The notes under the pieces are model-generated. The model did no database searches, was not told the DNA's origin, and saw only the letters and a program-made list of their open reading frames with translations. This document shows, in pieces, positions 16,107-24,915 of a DNA stretch of 40,703 nt. A program made the position numbers and the translations under genes. Source of the stretch: Eubacterium sp. CAG:274 (GTDB taxonomy: Bacteria > Bacillota > Clostridia > Lachnospirales > CAG-274); the NCBI GenBank assembly GCA_000432155.1, contig FR888476.1, positions 1 to 40,703 of the forward strand. Reading direction: 5' to 3'. Position 1 is the first letter of the stretch. Every line of letters starts with the position of its first letter.

Positions 16107-17582
16107 TTAAAGTAAAATACAGATAATTCCTCCATGACCGGTATTGAGAATTTTCTCAATAGTGACTTGTATTTTACTTTGCGTATCTTCGTTTAATCGC
16201 AATATTTTTGTGTTTAAATCATCATTTATGAGGTCGCTAAGACTTCTACCGAATATTTCGTATTCCAGCACACTTTCTGTGGAATTGTTATATTTTGTAG
16301 TAAGATAATTTACCAGTTCTTTGGATTGCTCCTCAGTTCCAACTACAGTTGCCACATTTGCATTAATATTGCTTTTAATCATATGTATTGCCGGAGCTTT
16401 TGCAGAAATACTTAAACCATATCTGTTTCCTTGTTTAATACAAGTAGGTTTTTCAATAGTCATATCTTCAGGAGAAGGGCTGACTATGCCATAACCTTTG
16501 CGTTTTACCTCATCAATAGCAAATTTCATTTTGTCATATTCTTTTTTAGCTTGTGCTAAAAGTTTTATAGTGGATATAAGCTCATATTCTCCGTCAATTT
16601 TCATACCTGTTGTTTCAGAAAGCACATTGTAAAACAGATTATCATTTAGACTTAATTCAATATTTGCCGAACCTGTGCCTAAATCTATAGCCTCGGAATA
16701 GCTTTTCTTAATATTTTCATTTTGTGCAAAAACGGAAAGGGCATCTTTTATACTTGTAAAGCCTGAAATGTTTTTTGCAAATTCCTTTATTGTGGATATA
16801 AGATTTTCTTTTAACCAATGATTTGAGGCAAGGGTTTCTATCCACTTTGGAGTATGTATATTAATCTGTATAATAGGAAATTGATATAAAACAGTTTCCA
16901 ATATAGAGTTAATGTCATCAATAGTCATATTTTTGCAATCAACTGGCAATACTGGTGCAGAGTATTTTTTACTCATTTCATTTGCCATATTTAATGTTTT
17001 TTGGTTTTCTGGGTCTTTAGTGTTTAAAATTATAACAAAAGGTTTACCTGTGCCTTTTAATTCTTCGGCAATAGTATTTTCAGCCGAAATGTAATTTTCT
17101 CTAGGTAAATCAGTAATCGTACCGTCATTTGTAACCATAAGACAGAGTGTAGAATGGTCTTTTATAACTTTTTTTGTTCCCATTTCTGCTGCTTTGGTAA
17201 AAGGCATTTTTTCATCAGACCATGGAGTAGATACCATTCTTGGACCATTTTCCAACTGATGTCCCGTAGCACCGTCTACTATGTAACCAACACAGTCTAT
17301 TAAACGAACATTTAGCTTTACATCGTTTATATTTATTTCAACAGCTTCATTTGGTACAAATTTAGGCTCTGTTGTCATAATAGCTGTGCCGTCAGCAGAT
17401 TGAGGAAGTTCATCAACGGTTCTTTCTTTTATGTACTGGTTTTCAATATTAGGAATTACTAACATTTCCATAAATTTTTTTATAAATGTTGATTTACCTG
17501 TTCTTACAGGGCCTACAATGCCAATGTATATATCTCCACCTGTTCTTGTTCCTATATCTTTGTATATATCAAATGCTTCCAT
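16107..17582 (-). CDS. spoIVA: SpoIVA, spore coat morphogenetic ATPase
   Basis: A 491-residue protein that polymerises on the forespore surface using ATP to form the base of the spore coat. The N-terminal P-loop GPVRTGKS is at 24-31 in the family's opening context (IYKDIGTRTGGDIYIGIVGP), followed by DCVGYIVDGA (switch region). The middle and the Gly/Cys-rich C-terminus that anchors the protein to the forespore membrane (ending GHGGIICIL) are intact. Length is as usual. AAAGGAGG precedes the ATG. In other spore-formers the gene is expressed in the mother cell under sigma-E; I could not find a convincing sigma-E promoter here. It proves the organism belongs to a sporulating lineage. Confidence 0.97.
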   Translation of the reverse strand: MEAFDIYKDIGTRTGGDIYIGIVGPVRTGKSTFIKKFMEMLVIPNIENQYIKERTVDELPQSADGTAIMTTEPKFVPNEAVEININDVKLNVRLIDCVGYIVDGATGHQLENGPRMVSTPWSDEKMPFTKAAEMGTKKVIKDHSTLCLMVTNDGTITDLPRENYISAENTIAEELKGTGKPFVIILNTKDPENQKTLNMANEMSKKYSAPVLPVDCKNMTIDDINSILETVLYQFPIIQINIHTPKWIETLASNHWLKENLISTIKEFAKNISGFTSIKDALSVFAQNENIKKSYSEAIDLGTGSANIELSLNDNLFYNVLSETTGMKIDGEYELISTIKLLAQAKKEYDKMKFAIDEVKRKGYGIVSPSPEDMTIEKPTCIKQGNRYGLSISAKAPAIHMIKSNINANVATVVGTEEQSKELVNYLTTKYNNSTESVLEYEIFGRSLSDLINDDLNTKILRLNEDTQSKIQVTIEKILNTGHGGIICILL

Positions 17583-17659
17583 TTAGTCAAGCCTCCTTTT
17601 GCTTTGTAAATATTATTCAAAATAAAATGAAAATAGTACAAAATTTTGTTAGATATTCA

Positions 17660-17688
17660 TTGACAAAATAGTAAAATACAGTTAAAAT
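17660..17688 (+). promoter_or_regulatory. Promoter of the HPr-like gene
   Basis: TTGACA (17660-17665), 17 bp, TAAAAT (17683-17688), with a leader of about 45 nt before AGGAGG and the ATG. Confidence 0.7.
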
Positions 17689-17739
17689 TATAGAGAAGTA
17701 TTTATAGCTTACATTTACATAATAGGAGGTAACAACACT

Positions 17740-17970
17740 ATGAAATCAATTAACATTAAGTTAGACACAATTGATAAGGTAAAGGAATTTGTTAATAAAA
17801 TTAACACTTTTGATGGCGATTTTGATTTAGTTTCAGCAAGATATGTAATAGATGCTAAGTCTATTATGGGTATTTTCTCTCTTGATATCAGCGCTCCATT
17901 ACGCCTTGATATTCACGATGATGCTGAATATGAAGCTGTAAAGTCTTCTATGGCTGATTTTGAAATCTAA
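17740..17970 (+). CDS. HPr-like protein lacking the active histidine
   Basis: A 76-residue protein with the HPr fold pattern. The second conserved loop is kept almost perfectly (DAKSIMGIFSLD; Ser41 corresponds to the regulatory Ser46 of HPr), and SAPLRLDIHDDAEYE matches the last strand. The phosphotransfer site GLHARP is absent: the corresponding stretch reads LDTIDKVKEFV with no histidine. It therefore cannot pass phosphate in the PTS. A regulatory paralogue in the style of Bacillus Crh, acting through the serine and CcpA, is the obvious comparison, though Crh resembles HPr more closely. AGGAGG precedes the ATG; it has its own promoter and terminator. Confidence 0.8.
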   Translation: MKSINIKLDTIDKVKEFVNKINTFDGDFDLVSARYVIDAKSIMGIFSLDISAPLRLDIHDDAEYEAVKSSMADFEI

Positions 17971-17988
17971 TATCTAGTGATAAATTTT

Positions 17989-18015
17989 CGCCTGCTTTTT
18001 AGCAGGCGTTTTTTT
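17989..18015 (+). terminator. Terminator of the HPr-like gene
   Basis: CGCCTGCT pairs with AGCAGGCG around TTTT, then T7. Confidence 0.9.
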
Positions 18016-18021
18016 GTGTAT

Positions 18022-18050
18022 AAAAATAGCCCTCAGTATTGAGGGCTATT
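18022..18050 (-). terminator. Terminator of the GH28-LRR operon
   Basis: AATAGCCCTCA pairs with TGAGGGCTATT around a 4-nt loop. On the minus strand it ends in a T-run, just after the LRR protein stop. Confidence 0.85.
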
Positions 18051-18055
18051 GCTAT

Positions 18056-19087
18056 TTACTTTTGAATATAGCTTTTTGCTACAGTTTTTACTTTTACACC
18101 ACTTGGATAAAGAGTTCTGTTGCTGGCTACATTTTTGTTATAGCAAGTTACATTTTTAAGACCAGAACCTTCGAAAGATGTGCCATCTAATTCTGTAAGT
18201 GTGTAAGGGAAAGAAACAGAAGTAAGGGCAGTAGTGTTTGCAAATGCTCTAGGCTTAATATACTTTATGCCAGCATTAAATATTACATTGTAAAGTTTAG
18301 TACAATCTTCGAAAGCTGATTCGCCTATTGTTTCTACATTGGCTGGAATAGTAATGTTAAGAAGTGAAGAACAGCCCTTTAAAGCATTTTTGTCTATAGT
18401 CTTAACTCCTGTGTTCAAGCCTATTGTCTTTAATGCTGAACAACCATTAAAGCAGTTTTCAGGAACTTCTGTTAATGTCTTTGGCATTGTTATTGTAGTA
18501 AGTGCAGACTGTTCAAAGGCATTAGAACCAATAGAACTAATATTGTCAGTAAGCACTAAAGAAGTAATAGGGCAGTAAGCAAAAGCACTTTCTCCTATAG
18601 TTGTAATTTTTTGAGAAAGAGTAATCTTTTTAAGACCTGAATAGGCAAAGGCTTTTTTACCTATTGTTTTAGGTTCTGTTTTCATAGAAACTTCTTTAAG
18701 ATTGCCACAGTTGAAAAATGCGTAATCATCTATACCTAATACAAGAACTTTATCAATGTAAAGAGGAATATCAACTTTTGTTACAGTAGTATCAGCACCA
18801 GTAATTAAACCAGTTGCTTTATTAAAGTATATATTTCCACCTTCAACTTCGTAGCTTACATCTTTATCAGTTCTTTTTGTGTTGTCAGTAAGTTCTTTTG
18901 CAAGAAGTTCAGGTACATCTTCGCTTTTTAAATATGCTGCAATAACATCACATTGTATATTTGTGTCATCAGTTTTTGTATAAGACTTTACAATATTTCC
19001 GTCTTGTTTTGGATTAATAACAGCACCGTAAGAAAGTGAACATAATGCCATTGTTAATGCCATAGATAAAGTAATAAATTTTTTCAT
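18056..19087 (-). CDS. Secreted leucine-rich repeat (BspA/LRR_5) protein
   Basis: A 343-residue exported protein. The ATG at 19087 is chosen because GAGGAGG precedes it by 9 nt and it opens a signal peptide (MKKFITLSMALTMALCSLSYG); an ATG at 19105 would put the binding site inside the gene. After an N-terminal region of unknown fold come about seven or eight BspA-type repeats of 23 residues, recognisable by phrases such as IGESAFAYCPITSLVL, IGSNAFEQSALTTITM and IGESAFEDCTKLYNVIF. Such repeats serve binding or adhesion in gut and oral bacteria. No cell-wall anchor is seen, so it may be free or loosely bound. It is the second gene after the polygalacturonase, 14 nt downstream, and may bind plant polysaccharide, which is inference from context. 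Confidence 0.85.
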   Translation of the reverse strand: MKKFITLSMALTMALCSLSYGAVINPKQDGNIVKSYTKTDDTNIQCDVIAAYLKSEDVPELLAKELTDNTKRTDKDVSYEVEGGNIYFNKATGLITGADTTVTKVDIPLYIDKVLVLGIDDYAFFNCGNLKEVSMKTEPKTIGKKAFAYSGLKKITLSQKITTIGESAFAYCPITSLVLTDNISSIGSNAFEQSALTTITMPKTLTEVPENCFNGCSALKTIGLNTGVKTIDKNALKGCSSLLNITIPANVETIGESAFEDCTKLYNVIFNAGIKYIKPRAFANTTALTSVSFPYTLTELDGTSFEGSGLKNVTCYNKNVASNRTLYPSGVKVKTVAKSYIQK

Positions 19088-19101
19088 ATATAAGTACCTC
19101 C

Positions 19102-20454
19102 TCAAATTTCTTTTATAATATTTATATTTTCTTGTGAAATGTTTTCTGCATTTTCAATTTCAATATTGCCATTAGTTTGTATTGAAATATTTTTTAAATA
19201 TACATGGTGTATAGGCATAGCTTTAAGTCCGGAAATAGAAATAGGTGTTTTAGCACCATTACAAACAATATTTTCCATAAATATATTTTTAAATTTTGGT
19301 ATTTCTTCAGGAGAAACTTCTTGTCCGGCTTTTGTATCCATATCATAGCCCATATTAAAGGCAATGGCCTCATTTTTGATGTTAAGCATATTTATATTTT
19401 TGCAATATATGTTTTCGACAACGCCACCACGCCCTAGACAGCTTTTAAATCTCAAACCTATATCAGTACCTATAAAAGTACAATCTTCTACGAAAATATT
19501 TTTAAGTCCGCCACTCATCTCACTACCGGCAACAAATCCGCCATGACCATGGTAGACAGTACAGTTTTTTATAAGTACATTTTCAGTTGAAACACCCAGC
19601 TTTCTACCATCTTCGTTTTTGCCGGACTTCATACATATAGCATCATCTCCTACATCAAATGTAGAATTTAAAATATGTGCATTTTTGCAACAGTCCAAAT
19701 CAAGACCATCGCCATTTTGTGCATACCAAGGATTTTGTATATGTACATTTTGAATGGTAATGTTTTCGCATAACCAAGGGTGAACACACCAAGCAGGAGA
19801 ATTTCTGAATGTTACACCGTCTAAAAGTACATTTTTACATCTTGTTAGGTTAAAGAGTGCAGGACGAAGAAAAGAATGGTATTTTTCGCAAGTTTCTTTA
19901 TCTTTATAGAGAAGATAATTGTCTAAAAAGGCTTTGTTTGCCTCTTTGTTTGTTTCAGATGGCCACAATATTTCTTCTTTTCCACTGTTATCAATAGCAC
20001 CACCTTGACTTACAAGTTCAGCCCAAACTTTTTCAGTCATTTTAAAATGCTTTATAGGACGCCAGTTATCGCCATTTCCGTCAATTACACCGTAGCCTGT
20101 AATAGCAACATTTTCTAAGTCTTTGCCATAAATAGGTGATTTACAGCGATACATAAAATATCCTTCAAAATTTGTGTTTATGAGAGGATAATCTTTATAA
20201 TCATTAGAAAAAAGTAAAACAGCACCTCTTTCCAAGTGTAAATCCACATTACTTTTTAATTCAATAGGACCAGTAAACCATAATCCTTTAGGGATAATTA
20301 CTTTTCCACCACCGTTGGAAGAACAGTGATTAATTGTATCTTCAATGGCTTTTGAATTATTTGTATATCCGTCATTTACTGCACCAAAGTCAGTAATGAA
20401 ATATTTGTTGTCTTTAAATATAGGTAATATTACTTTAAAGTCAGTTTTTTCCAT
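19102..20454 (-). CDS. GH28 polygalacturonase, cytoplasmic
   Basis: A 450-residue family 28 glycoside hydrolase that cuts galacturonic acid from oligogalacturonides. It opens with the family start FITDFGAVNDGYTNNSKAIE. The catalytic set is complete: Asp in NGDGLD (247-252), the pair Asp270-Asp271 in GDDAI, His304 in GHGGF, and RFKS (335-338). There is no signal peptide, so it should act inside the cell on imported pectin fragments, probably as an exo-enzyme. GGAGG precedes the ATG. A perfect inverted repeat (20481-20508) just upstream is a likely operator. It is followed in the same operon by a secreted LRR protein. Together with the pectate lyase at 22394 it marks a pectin-using organism. 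Confidence 0.95.
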   Translation of the reverse strand: MEKTDFKVILPIFKDNKYFITDFGAVNDGYTNNSKAIEDTINHCSSNGGGKVIIPKGLWFTGPIELKSNVDLHLERGAVLLFSNDYKDYPLINTNFEGYFMYRCKSPIYGKDLENVAITGYGVIDGNGDNWRPIKHFKMTEKVWAELVSQGGAIDNSGKEEILWPSETNKEANKAFLDNYLLYKDKETCEKYHSFLRPALFNLTRCKNVLLDGVTFRNSPAWCVHPWLCENITIQNVHIQNPWYAQNGDGLDLDCCKNAHILNSTFDVGDDAICMKSGKNEDGRKLGVSTENVLIKNCTVYHGHGGFVAGSEMSGGLKNIFVEDCTFIGTDIGLRFKSCLGRGGVVENIYCKNINMLNIKNEAIAFNMGYDMDTKAGQEVSPEEIPKFKNIFMENIVCNGAKTPISISGLKAMPIHHVYLKNISIQTNGNIEIENAENISQENINIIKEI

Positions 20455-20480
20455 AAAAACCTCCGTAAAATATTTTTATG

Positions 20481-20508
20481 TACATTTAAAATTTACCCTT
20501 TAAATGTA
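20481..20508. promoter_or_regulatory. Inverted repeat upstream of the polygalacturonase operon
   Basis: TACATTTAAA (20481-20490) and its exact reverse complement TTTAAATGTA (20499-20508) are separated by 8 bp. It lies 27 bp before the GH28 start codon, where a repressor of the pectin operon could bind. On the minus strand a TTGTAA lies immediately upstream. Confidence 0.6.
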
Positions 20509-20564
20509 TTTTACAATAATAGTACCTATATATCCAGTCTTTTTTTTATTTTGTCTGTTCAATT

Positions 20565-20591
20565 TTGAAAAAATATGTTATACTCTATAAT
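20565..20591 (+). promoter_or_regulatory. Probable metA promoter
   Basis: TTGAAA (20565-20570) and TATAAT (20586-20591) are 15 bp apart, shorter than ideal. No riboswitch fits in the remaining 30-nt leader. Confidence 0.4.
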
Positions 20592-20626
20592 TAGTATTAG
20601 TATTCAGAAAAGGAAAGAGTGATTAT

Positions 20627-21532
20627 ATGCCTATAAAGGTTAAGGATAATTTACCTGCAAAGGGGATACTGAGAGGGGAAAGTATTTTCGTAATGGGTGA
20701 GGATAGAGCATTCCACCAAGATATTCGTCCTCTTAAAATTCTTGTTGTAAATTTGATGCCTAATAAACAGCAGACAGAGGTTCAGATTTTAAGACTTTTA
20801 AGTAATACACCATTACAGTTACAGGTAACATTTATAAGAATGGAAAGTCATATTTCAAAGCATACAAGTGAGGCTTATCTTGATGAGTTTTACAGCGTCT
20901 TTGATGATATAAGAGATACCCGCTTTGACGGTATGATTATTACAGGTGCACCAGTTGAGCAAATGCCATATGAAGAAGTAAATTACTGGAGTGAATTGTG
21001 TGAAATTATGGAATGGAGTAAAACAAATGTTACATCTACTTTCCATATTTGCTGGGGTGCACAGGCTGGTTTATACTATCATTATGGTATACCAAAGTAT
21101 CAGCTTGATAAAAAGATGTTTGGTGTGTTTGAACATACAAAGGTTTACAACCACTATGACTTGTTAAGAGGTTTTGATGATGTATTCTATGTACCTCATT
21201 CAAGACATACAGAGGTAAGAGCGGAAGACATTGAAAAAAATCCGGAATTACAGATTATTTCTTCATCTAAGGAAGCTGGAGTTTGCATAGTTTATGCAAA
21301 GGAAGGTAGACAAATATTTGTAATGGGACATTTTGAATATGACTCAGATACTCTCAAGAACGAGTATTTTAGAGATTGTGAAAAGGGCTTAAATCCTGAA
21401 ATTCCTAAAAACTATTTTAAGGATAATGACCCAACTAAAGAGCCTATTTCTCTTTGGAAAGCACATAGTAGCTTGCTTTATACAAATTGGATAAATTATC
21501 TTGTATATCAGCTTACACCATTTGAGTGGTAA
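20627..21532 (+). CDS. metA: MetA, homoserine O-acyltransferase (Glu111 type)
   Basis: A 301-residue enzyme that activates homoserine for methionine synthesis. The catalytic set sits at the textbook positions: Cys142 in HICWGAQAG, His235 and Glu237 in MGHFEYDS. Residue 111 is Glu (GAPVEQMPYEE). In the Bacillus cereus enzyme Glu111 selects acetyl-CoA whereas Gly at this place allows succinyl-CoA, so this is most likely a homoserine O-acetyltransferase although the family is often annotated as succinyltransferase. The length is normal. GGAAAGAG precedes the ATG. It stands alone and shares a bidirectional terminator with the convergent TetR gene. Confidence 0.96.
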   Translation: MPIKVKDNLPAKGILRGESIFVMGEDRAFHQDIRPLKILVVNLMPNKQQTEVQILRLLSNTPLQLQVTFIRMESHISKHTSEAYLDEFYSVFDDIRDTRFDGMIITGAPVEQMPYEEVNYWSELCEIMEWSKTNVTSTFHICWGAQAGLYYHYGIPKYQLDKKMFGVFEHTKVYNHYDLLRGFDDVFYVPHSRHTEVRAEDIEKNPELQIISSSKEAGVCIVYAKEGRQIFVMGHFEYDSDTLKNEYFRDCEKGLNPEIPKNYFKDNDPTKEPISLWKAHSSLLYTNWINYLVYQLTPFEW

Positions 21533-21543
21533 AAGATTGTTAT

Positions 21544-21593
21544 AAAAAATACCTTTCACAAAGGCTAAAGTTCCTATGTGAAAGGTATTTTTT
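21544..21593. terminator. Bidirectional terminator between metA and the TetR gene
   Basis: AAAAAATACCTTTCACA (21544-21560) pairs over its whole length with TGTGAAAGGTATTTTTT (21577-21593), a 17-bp stem with A/T ends that work on both strands. Confidence 0.85.
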
Positions 21594-22179
21594 ATGAAAG
21601 TCCTAAAAATCCTAAATATTCTTTTGAAAATATATGAGTTATCATTTCTATAGGTTGCATTGGGTCTTGTGACTCTCCCTCTATCCAATGGGAAAGTATG
21701 CAAAAGAATGTATTGAAATATATATTGCATATTACATCTATATCAAAAGGCGTTCCCTCTAAGTTTTTTGCAACCTCTTTTTTAGAAATTACAATTTGTG
21801 ATAACTGTTCCATAAGTTTTTGCTGAAAAGTTCCGTCAGAATTTTCTGAAAGCAGGGCAGATAACATATCTTTATTTTGTTTCCAGTTTAATAAAGTTTG
21901 ATATATAAATTCTTTTTTCTTCTTTTCGGTTTCAACAGTACCAATTTCGTTTAGAACATTTGCTGGAGAAAGTACCCTTAGAGCATCTTCTATAACATCG
22001 GCATAAAGTTCGTCTTTAGTTTCATAATGTGCATAAAATGTTTTTCTGTTTATAAGGGCAGTTTCAGAAATTGCACTTATTGTTATATTGTGATATTTAT
22101 TTTCCTTTAAAAGATTTAAAAAGGCTGTTTTGATTGCTTTTTTTGTTTTTATAATTCTCAAATCAGTTTTTCTTTCCAT
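21592..22179 (-). CDS. TetR/AcrR-family transcriptional regulator
   Basis: A 195-residue repressor-type protein. The N-terminal helix-turn-helix is clear: KTKKAIKTAFLNLLKENKYHNITI, then AISETALINRKTFYAHYETKDEL, the recognition part with the family's TFYxHYxxK phrase. The C-terminal ligand-binding half is not close to a named subgroup. GGGAGG precedes the ATG. Neighbours are metA (convergent) and the pectate lyase (divergent). An RND efflux operon lies 2.9 kb away, a usual target of such regulators, but a pectate-lyase or self-regulating role is equally possible. Confidence 0.88.
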   Translation of the reverse strand: MERKTDLRIIKTKKAIKTAFLNLLKENKYHNITISAISETALINRKTFYAHYETKDELYADVIEDALRVLSPANVLNEIGTVETEKKKKEFIYQTLLNWKQNKDMLSALLSENSDGTFQQKLMEQLSQIVISKKEVAKNLEGTPFDIDVICNIYFNTFFCILSHWIEGESQDPMQPIEMITHIFSKEYLGFLGLS

Positions 22180-22330
22180 AACTGCCTCCCTTACTGTACT
22201 TTGAACAATTTTAACATAAAAAATAGAATGTTACAACAAATATTAAGTTTAAAAAAGGTTAATATGTGCAAAAGATTAAAAGTAATATTTCACAAAAATG
22301 TGGATTAAAGAAAAAATTTACAAAAATAAG

Positions 22331-22359
22331 TTCCATATAGTGGATAAATGTGATATAAT
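22331..22359 (+). promoter_or_regulatory. Pectate lyase promoter with dyad
   Basis: TATAAT at 22354-22359 has TTCCAT 17 bp upstream, a poor -35, as in activated promoters. The -10 lies inside an imperfect dyad, TGTGATATAATTACACA (22350-22366), that could bind a regulator. Confidence 0.5.
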
Positions 22360-22393
22360 TACACAGAAAAATTATATAGAAAGGGAGAGCTAT

Positions 22394-24796
22394 ATGAAAA
22401 AAATATTTAGCTTATTTTTAAGTATTGCTATGCTTGCTACTTTAGGCATTGTTCCTGTAACTGCAAATGCAGATGTAGCTACAGCATCAGCAACAGAAGC
22501 TTTTTCTGTACAGGGTTGCTATGGCTGGAATGAATATGCATATGCCAAGTTTACTGGTAGTGTTTCAGAAGTTTCTTACAAGAAAACTACTGAAAATAAC
22601 TACACTAAGGTAGATAGCGAACTTATCAGAAATTCAGAAGGTAGAGTTGATATTCCTGGCCTTGCAAAAAATACGGAATATACTATTAAGTTTGTTGGTA
22701 CAGACGGTACAACAGTGTACTATAATGTAACTACAAAGGCAAACGACCGTTCAGGTTACGCATTCTTTAACCATAGTGGTATTGGTGCATACAACGAAGA
22801 CGGTACACTTAAATCAAATGCTGATGTAATTTATGTTACAAATGAAACAAAGAATACTGTTACATATAATGGTATTACAGGTATTGGTAATATCTTAAAA
22901 AATGCTAGCAGAATTTCAAAGCCACTTGCAGTAAGAATTATTGGTACTATTGATACTCAGACTAGAGATGCTGATGGCACAAAGACTACAGATATTAACA
23001 ATGGTGTAGTTGCTATTGATGGTCTTATTGATAAGGTTATTTCAAATGGCAAAGATTCATACTTTAATATGCTTGATGTAGCTGGTTCTAAGGGTGGACT
23101 TACTGTTGAAGGTATTGGCGATGATGCTAATATCTTAAAGTGGGGTTTCACTTTCAAGAGTAATTGTCAGGATGTTGAAGTAAGAAACCTTACTTTCTCA
23201 AAGTATCCTGAAGATGCCTGTGCTGCAGAAGATTCAAAGTATTTCTGGCTTCACAACTGTGTATTTAACATAGGCGAAAACAAGTATGACCTTACAGAAG
23301 AACAGGATAAGGGTGAAGGTGATGGTGCTACAGATATGAATGGTAACTCTAATGTAACTATTGCTTACTGTAGATATAACCAGACACATAAGACAAGCCT
23401 TAATGGTGGTTCTGACTCAGTAAAGAGTTATAACTATACATACCACCACAACTTCTTCAATGGTTGTAAGTCAAGACTTCCACTTACAAGACAGGTAAAT
23501 CTTCATATGTACAACAACTATTACCTTAACTGTGGTACTTGTATTGATGCAAGAGCAAGTGCTTTAGTATTAAGTGAAAATCAGTATTTTGAAGGTTCTT
23601 CAAACTGCTATAAGGTAACAGCAAGTAGTTCAGAAGGTAACCCAGCTATAAAGGCTGTTGGCGATATACTTACTTCTTCTAAGTACACTAAGAGAGATAA
23701 CATTATGAATGATGCATCAAGAGATGCAGCTCTTACAACAACTGGTAATAAGAATGCAAACCCAAGTTTTGATACAAACTCAAGTGTGTTCTATTACAGC
23801 AATGGTGCAAGTAATGTAGAAAAGATGAATACAGCTGAACAGGCAAAGGCTGAATGTTCTACTTATGCAGGTGTTCTTGAAGATACAAAGGCTGATGCAG
23901 GTTCTATAAATACAAACCCTGATGTAACAGTTTCTACAGTATCTACAGAAACTACAACAGAAATCACTACTGAAGTACCAACAGAAACAACTACAGTAGA
24001 TGACGGTTTAAAGCACCTTGATGTTTCTTCATCAAAGACTTTTGAACCAGCTGATGTTACTCCAGATGGTACAGTAGATGTACTCTACTTTGCTGATACA
24101 GACGAATATCTCTTACAGGATAATGCAACAAATGCTTCAAGTGCATGGAACAATACATTTGAACCACAAAAGAGTGGCAAGCTTGTTATTACAGGTAAGC
24201 TTACAGCTGGTGGTAAAGCAGGTAGTAAATGGGCATTCTGTCGTGTAAAGGGTATTAATGCAGCAGGCGAAGCAAACGAAATTGCTGCTTTCACAACTGA
24301 TGCAAATAAGAACCTTGCTTTAAGAGGTATCAACAAGGAATATGTTTCATCAACAACTGCTCTTGAATTAGATAAGACTTATAACTATAAGTTCGAATTT
24401 GATATTGATAACAAGACAGTTACACTTACTATTGATGATATGGCTCCATTAACAGCAGCTATTGATGTATCTGAAATTAGTAGCGTTTACTTTGTAACAG
24501 CTACTTCTGATACAGAAAGAACACTTACAGTAACTAAGCCAGTTGTTGGCGTAGTTTCTGAAGGTGAAACTTATGTTTATGGTGATGCTGATAACGATAC
24601 AGCAGTTACAGCTGCTGACTCTGCTATGATTATGCAGAAGGTATTAACAGATGCTCCTACTACTCTTGAAACAGTTACAGATAAGTATATGACTTATATT
24701 GATGTTGATAAGAGTGGAGTTCTTACAGCTGCTGATGCAACTTATGTATTACAGAAGAGTCTTGATTCAACATTCAAGATGCCTTGTGAAAAATAA
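22394..24796 (+). CDS. Secreted pectate lyase (PL1) with binding-type module and dockerin
   Basis: An 800-residue exported enzyme. The ATG at 22394 follows AAGGGAG and opens a signal peptide ending in TANA; an upstream in-frame ATG at 22298 gives no signal. In order: an Fn3-like region (about 35-120), a right-handed beta-helix of polysaccharide lyase family 1 (about 120-470) with GDGATDMNG (Asp310, calcium site) and the catalytic Arg361 in CKSRLPLTRQ, a Thr/Glu linker near 515-537, a beta-rich module of about 190 residues that may bind carbohydrate, and a type I dockerin (730-800) with two calcium loops (GDADNDTAVTAAD and IDVDKSGVLTAAD). It cleaves polygalacturonate outside the cell. The dockerin implies a cohesin partner elsewhere in the genome. 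Confidence 0.93.
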   Translation: MKKIFSLFLSIAMLATLGIVPVTANADVATASATEAFSVQGCYGWNEYAYAKFTGSVSEVSYKKTTENNYTKVDSELIRNSEGRVDIPGLAKNTEYTIKFVGTDGTTVYYNVTTKANDRSGYAFFNHSGIGAYNEDGTLKSNADVIYVTNETKNTVTYNGITGIGNILKNASRISKPLAVRIIGTIDTQTRDADGTKTTDINNGVVAIDGLIDKVISNGKDSYFNMLDVAGSKGGLTVEGIGDDANILKWGFTFKSNCQDVEVRNLTFSKYPEDACAAEDSKYFWLHNCVFNIGENKYDLTEEQDKGEGDGATDMNGNSNVTIAYCRYNQTHKTSLNGGSDSVKSYNYTYHHNFFNGCKSRLPLTRQVNLHMYNNYYLNCGTCIDARASALVLSENQYFEGSSNCYKVTASSSEGNPAIKAVGDILTSSKYTKRDNIMNDASRDAALTTTGNKNANPSFDTNSSVFYYSNGASNVEKMNTAEQAKAECSTYAGVLEDTKADAGSINTNPDVTVSTVSTETTTEITTEVPTETTTVDDGLKHLDVSSSKTFEPADVTPDGTVDVLYFADTDEYLLQDNATNASSAWNNTFEPQKSGKLVITGKLTAGGKAGSKWAFCRVKGINAAGEANEIAAFTTDANKNLALRGINKEYVSSTTALELDKTYNYKFEFDIDNKTVTLTIDDMAPLTAAIDVSEISSVYFVTATSDTERTLTVTKPVVGVVSEGETYVYGDADNDTAVTAADSAMIMQKVLTDAPTTLETVTDKYMTYIDVDKSGVLTAADATYVLQKSLDSTFKMPCEK

Positions 24797-24812
24797 TTAT
24801 ATTGATTTTTTT

Positions 24813-24839
24813 GGGAACGCTTTTGCGTTCCCTTTTTTT
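24813..24839 (+). terminator. Terminator of the pectate lyase gene
   Basis: GGGAACGC pairs with GCGTTCCC around TTTT, then T7. Confidence 0.92.
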
Positions 24840-24915
24840 ACATAAATATTGAATATGAAGATTAAATTTAGTAAAAACTAATTGTTTTTTAATCGAATTT
24901 TAATATTTTTAAGGT

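Noticed and set aside
17583..17735. Sigma-E promoter for spoIVA
   Set aside because: A GAATAT element occurs on the minus strand, but no CATA-type -10 is found at the right distance, so I did not annotate it.
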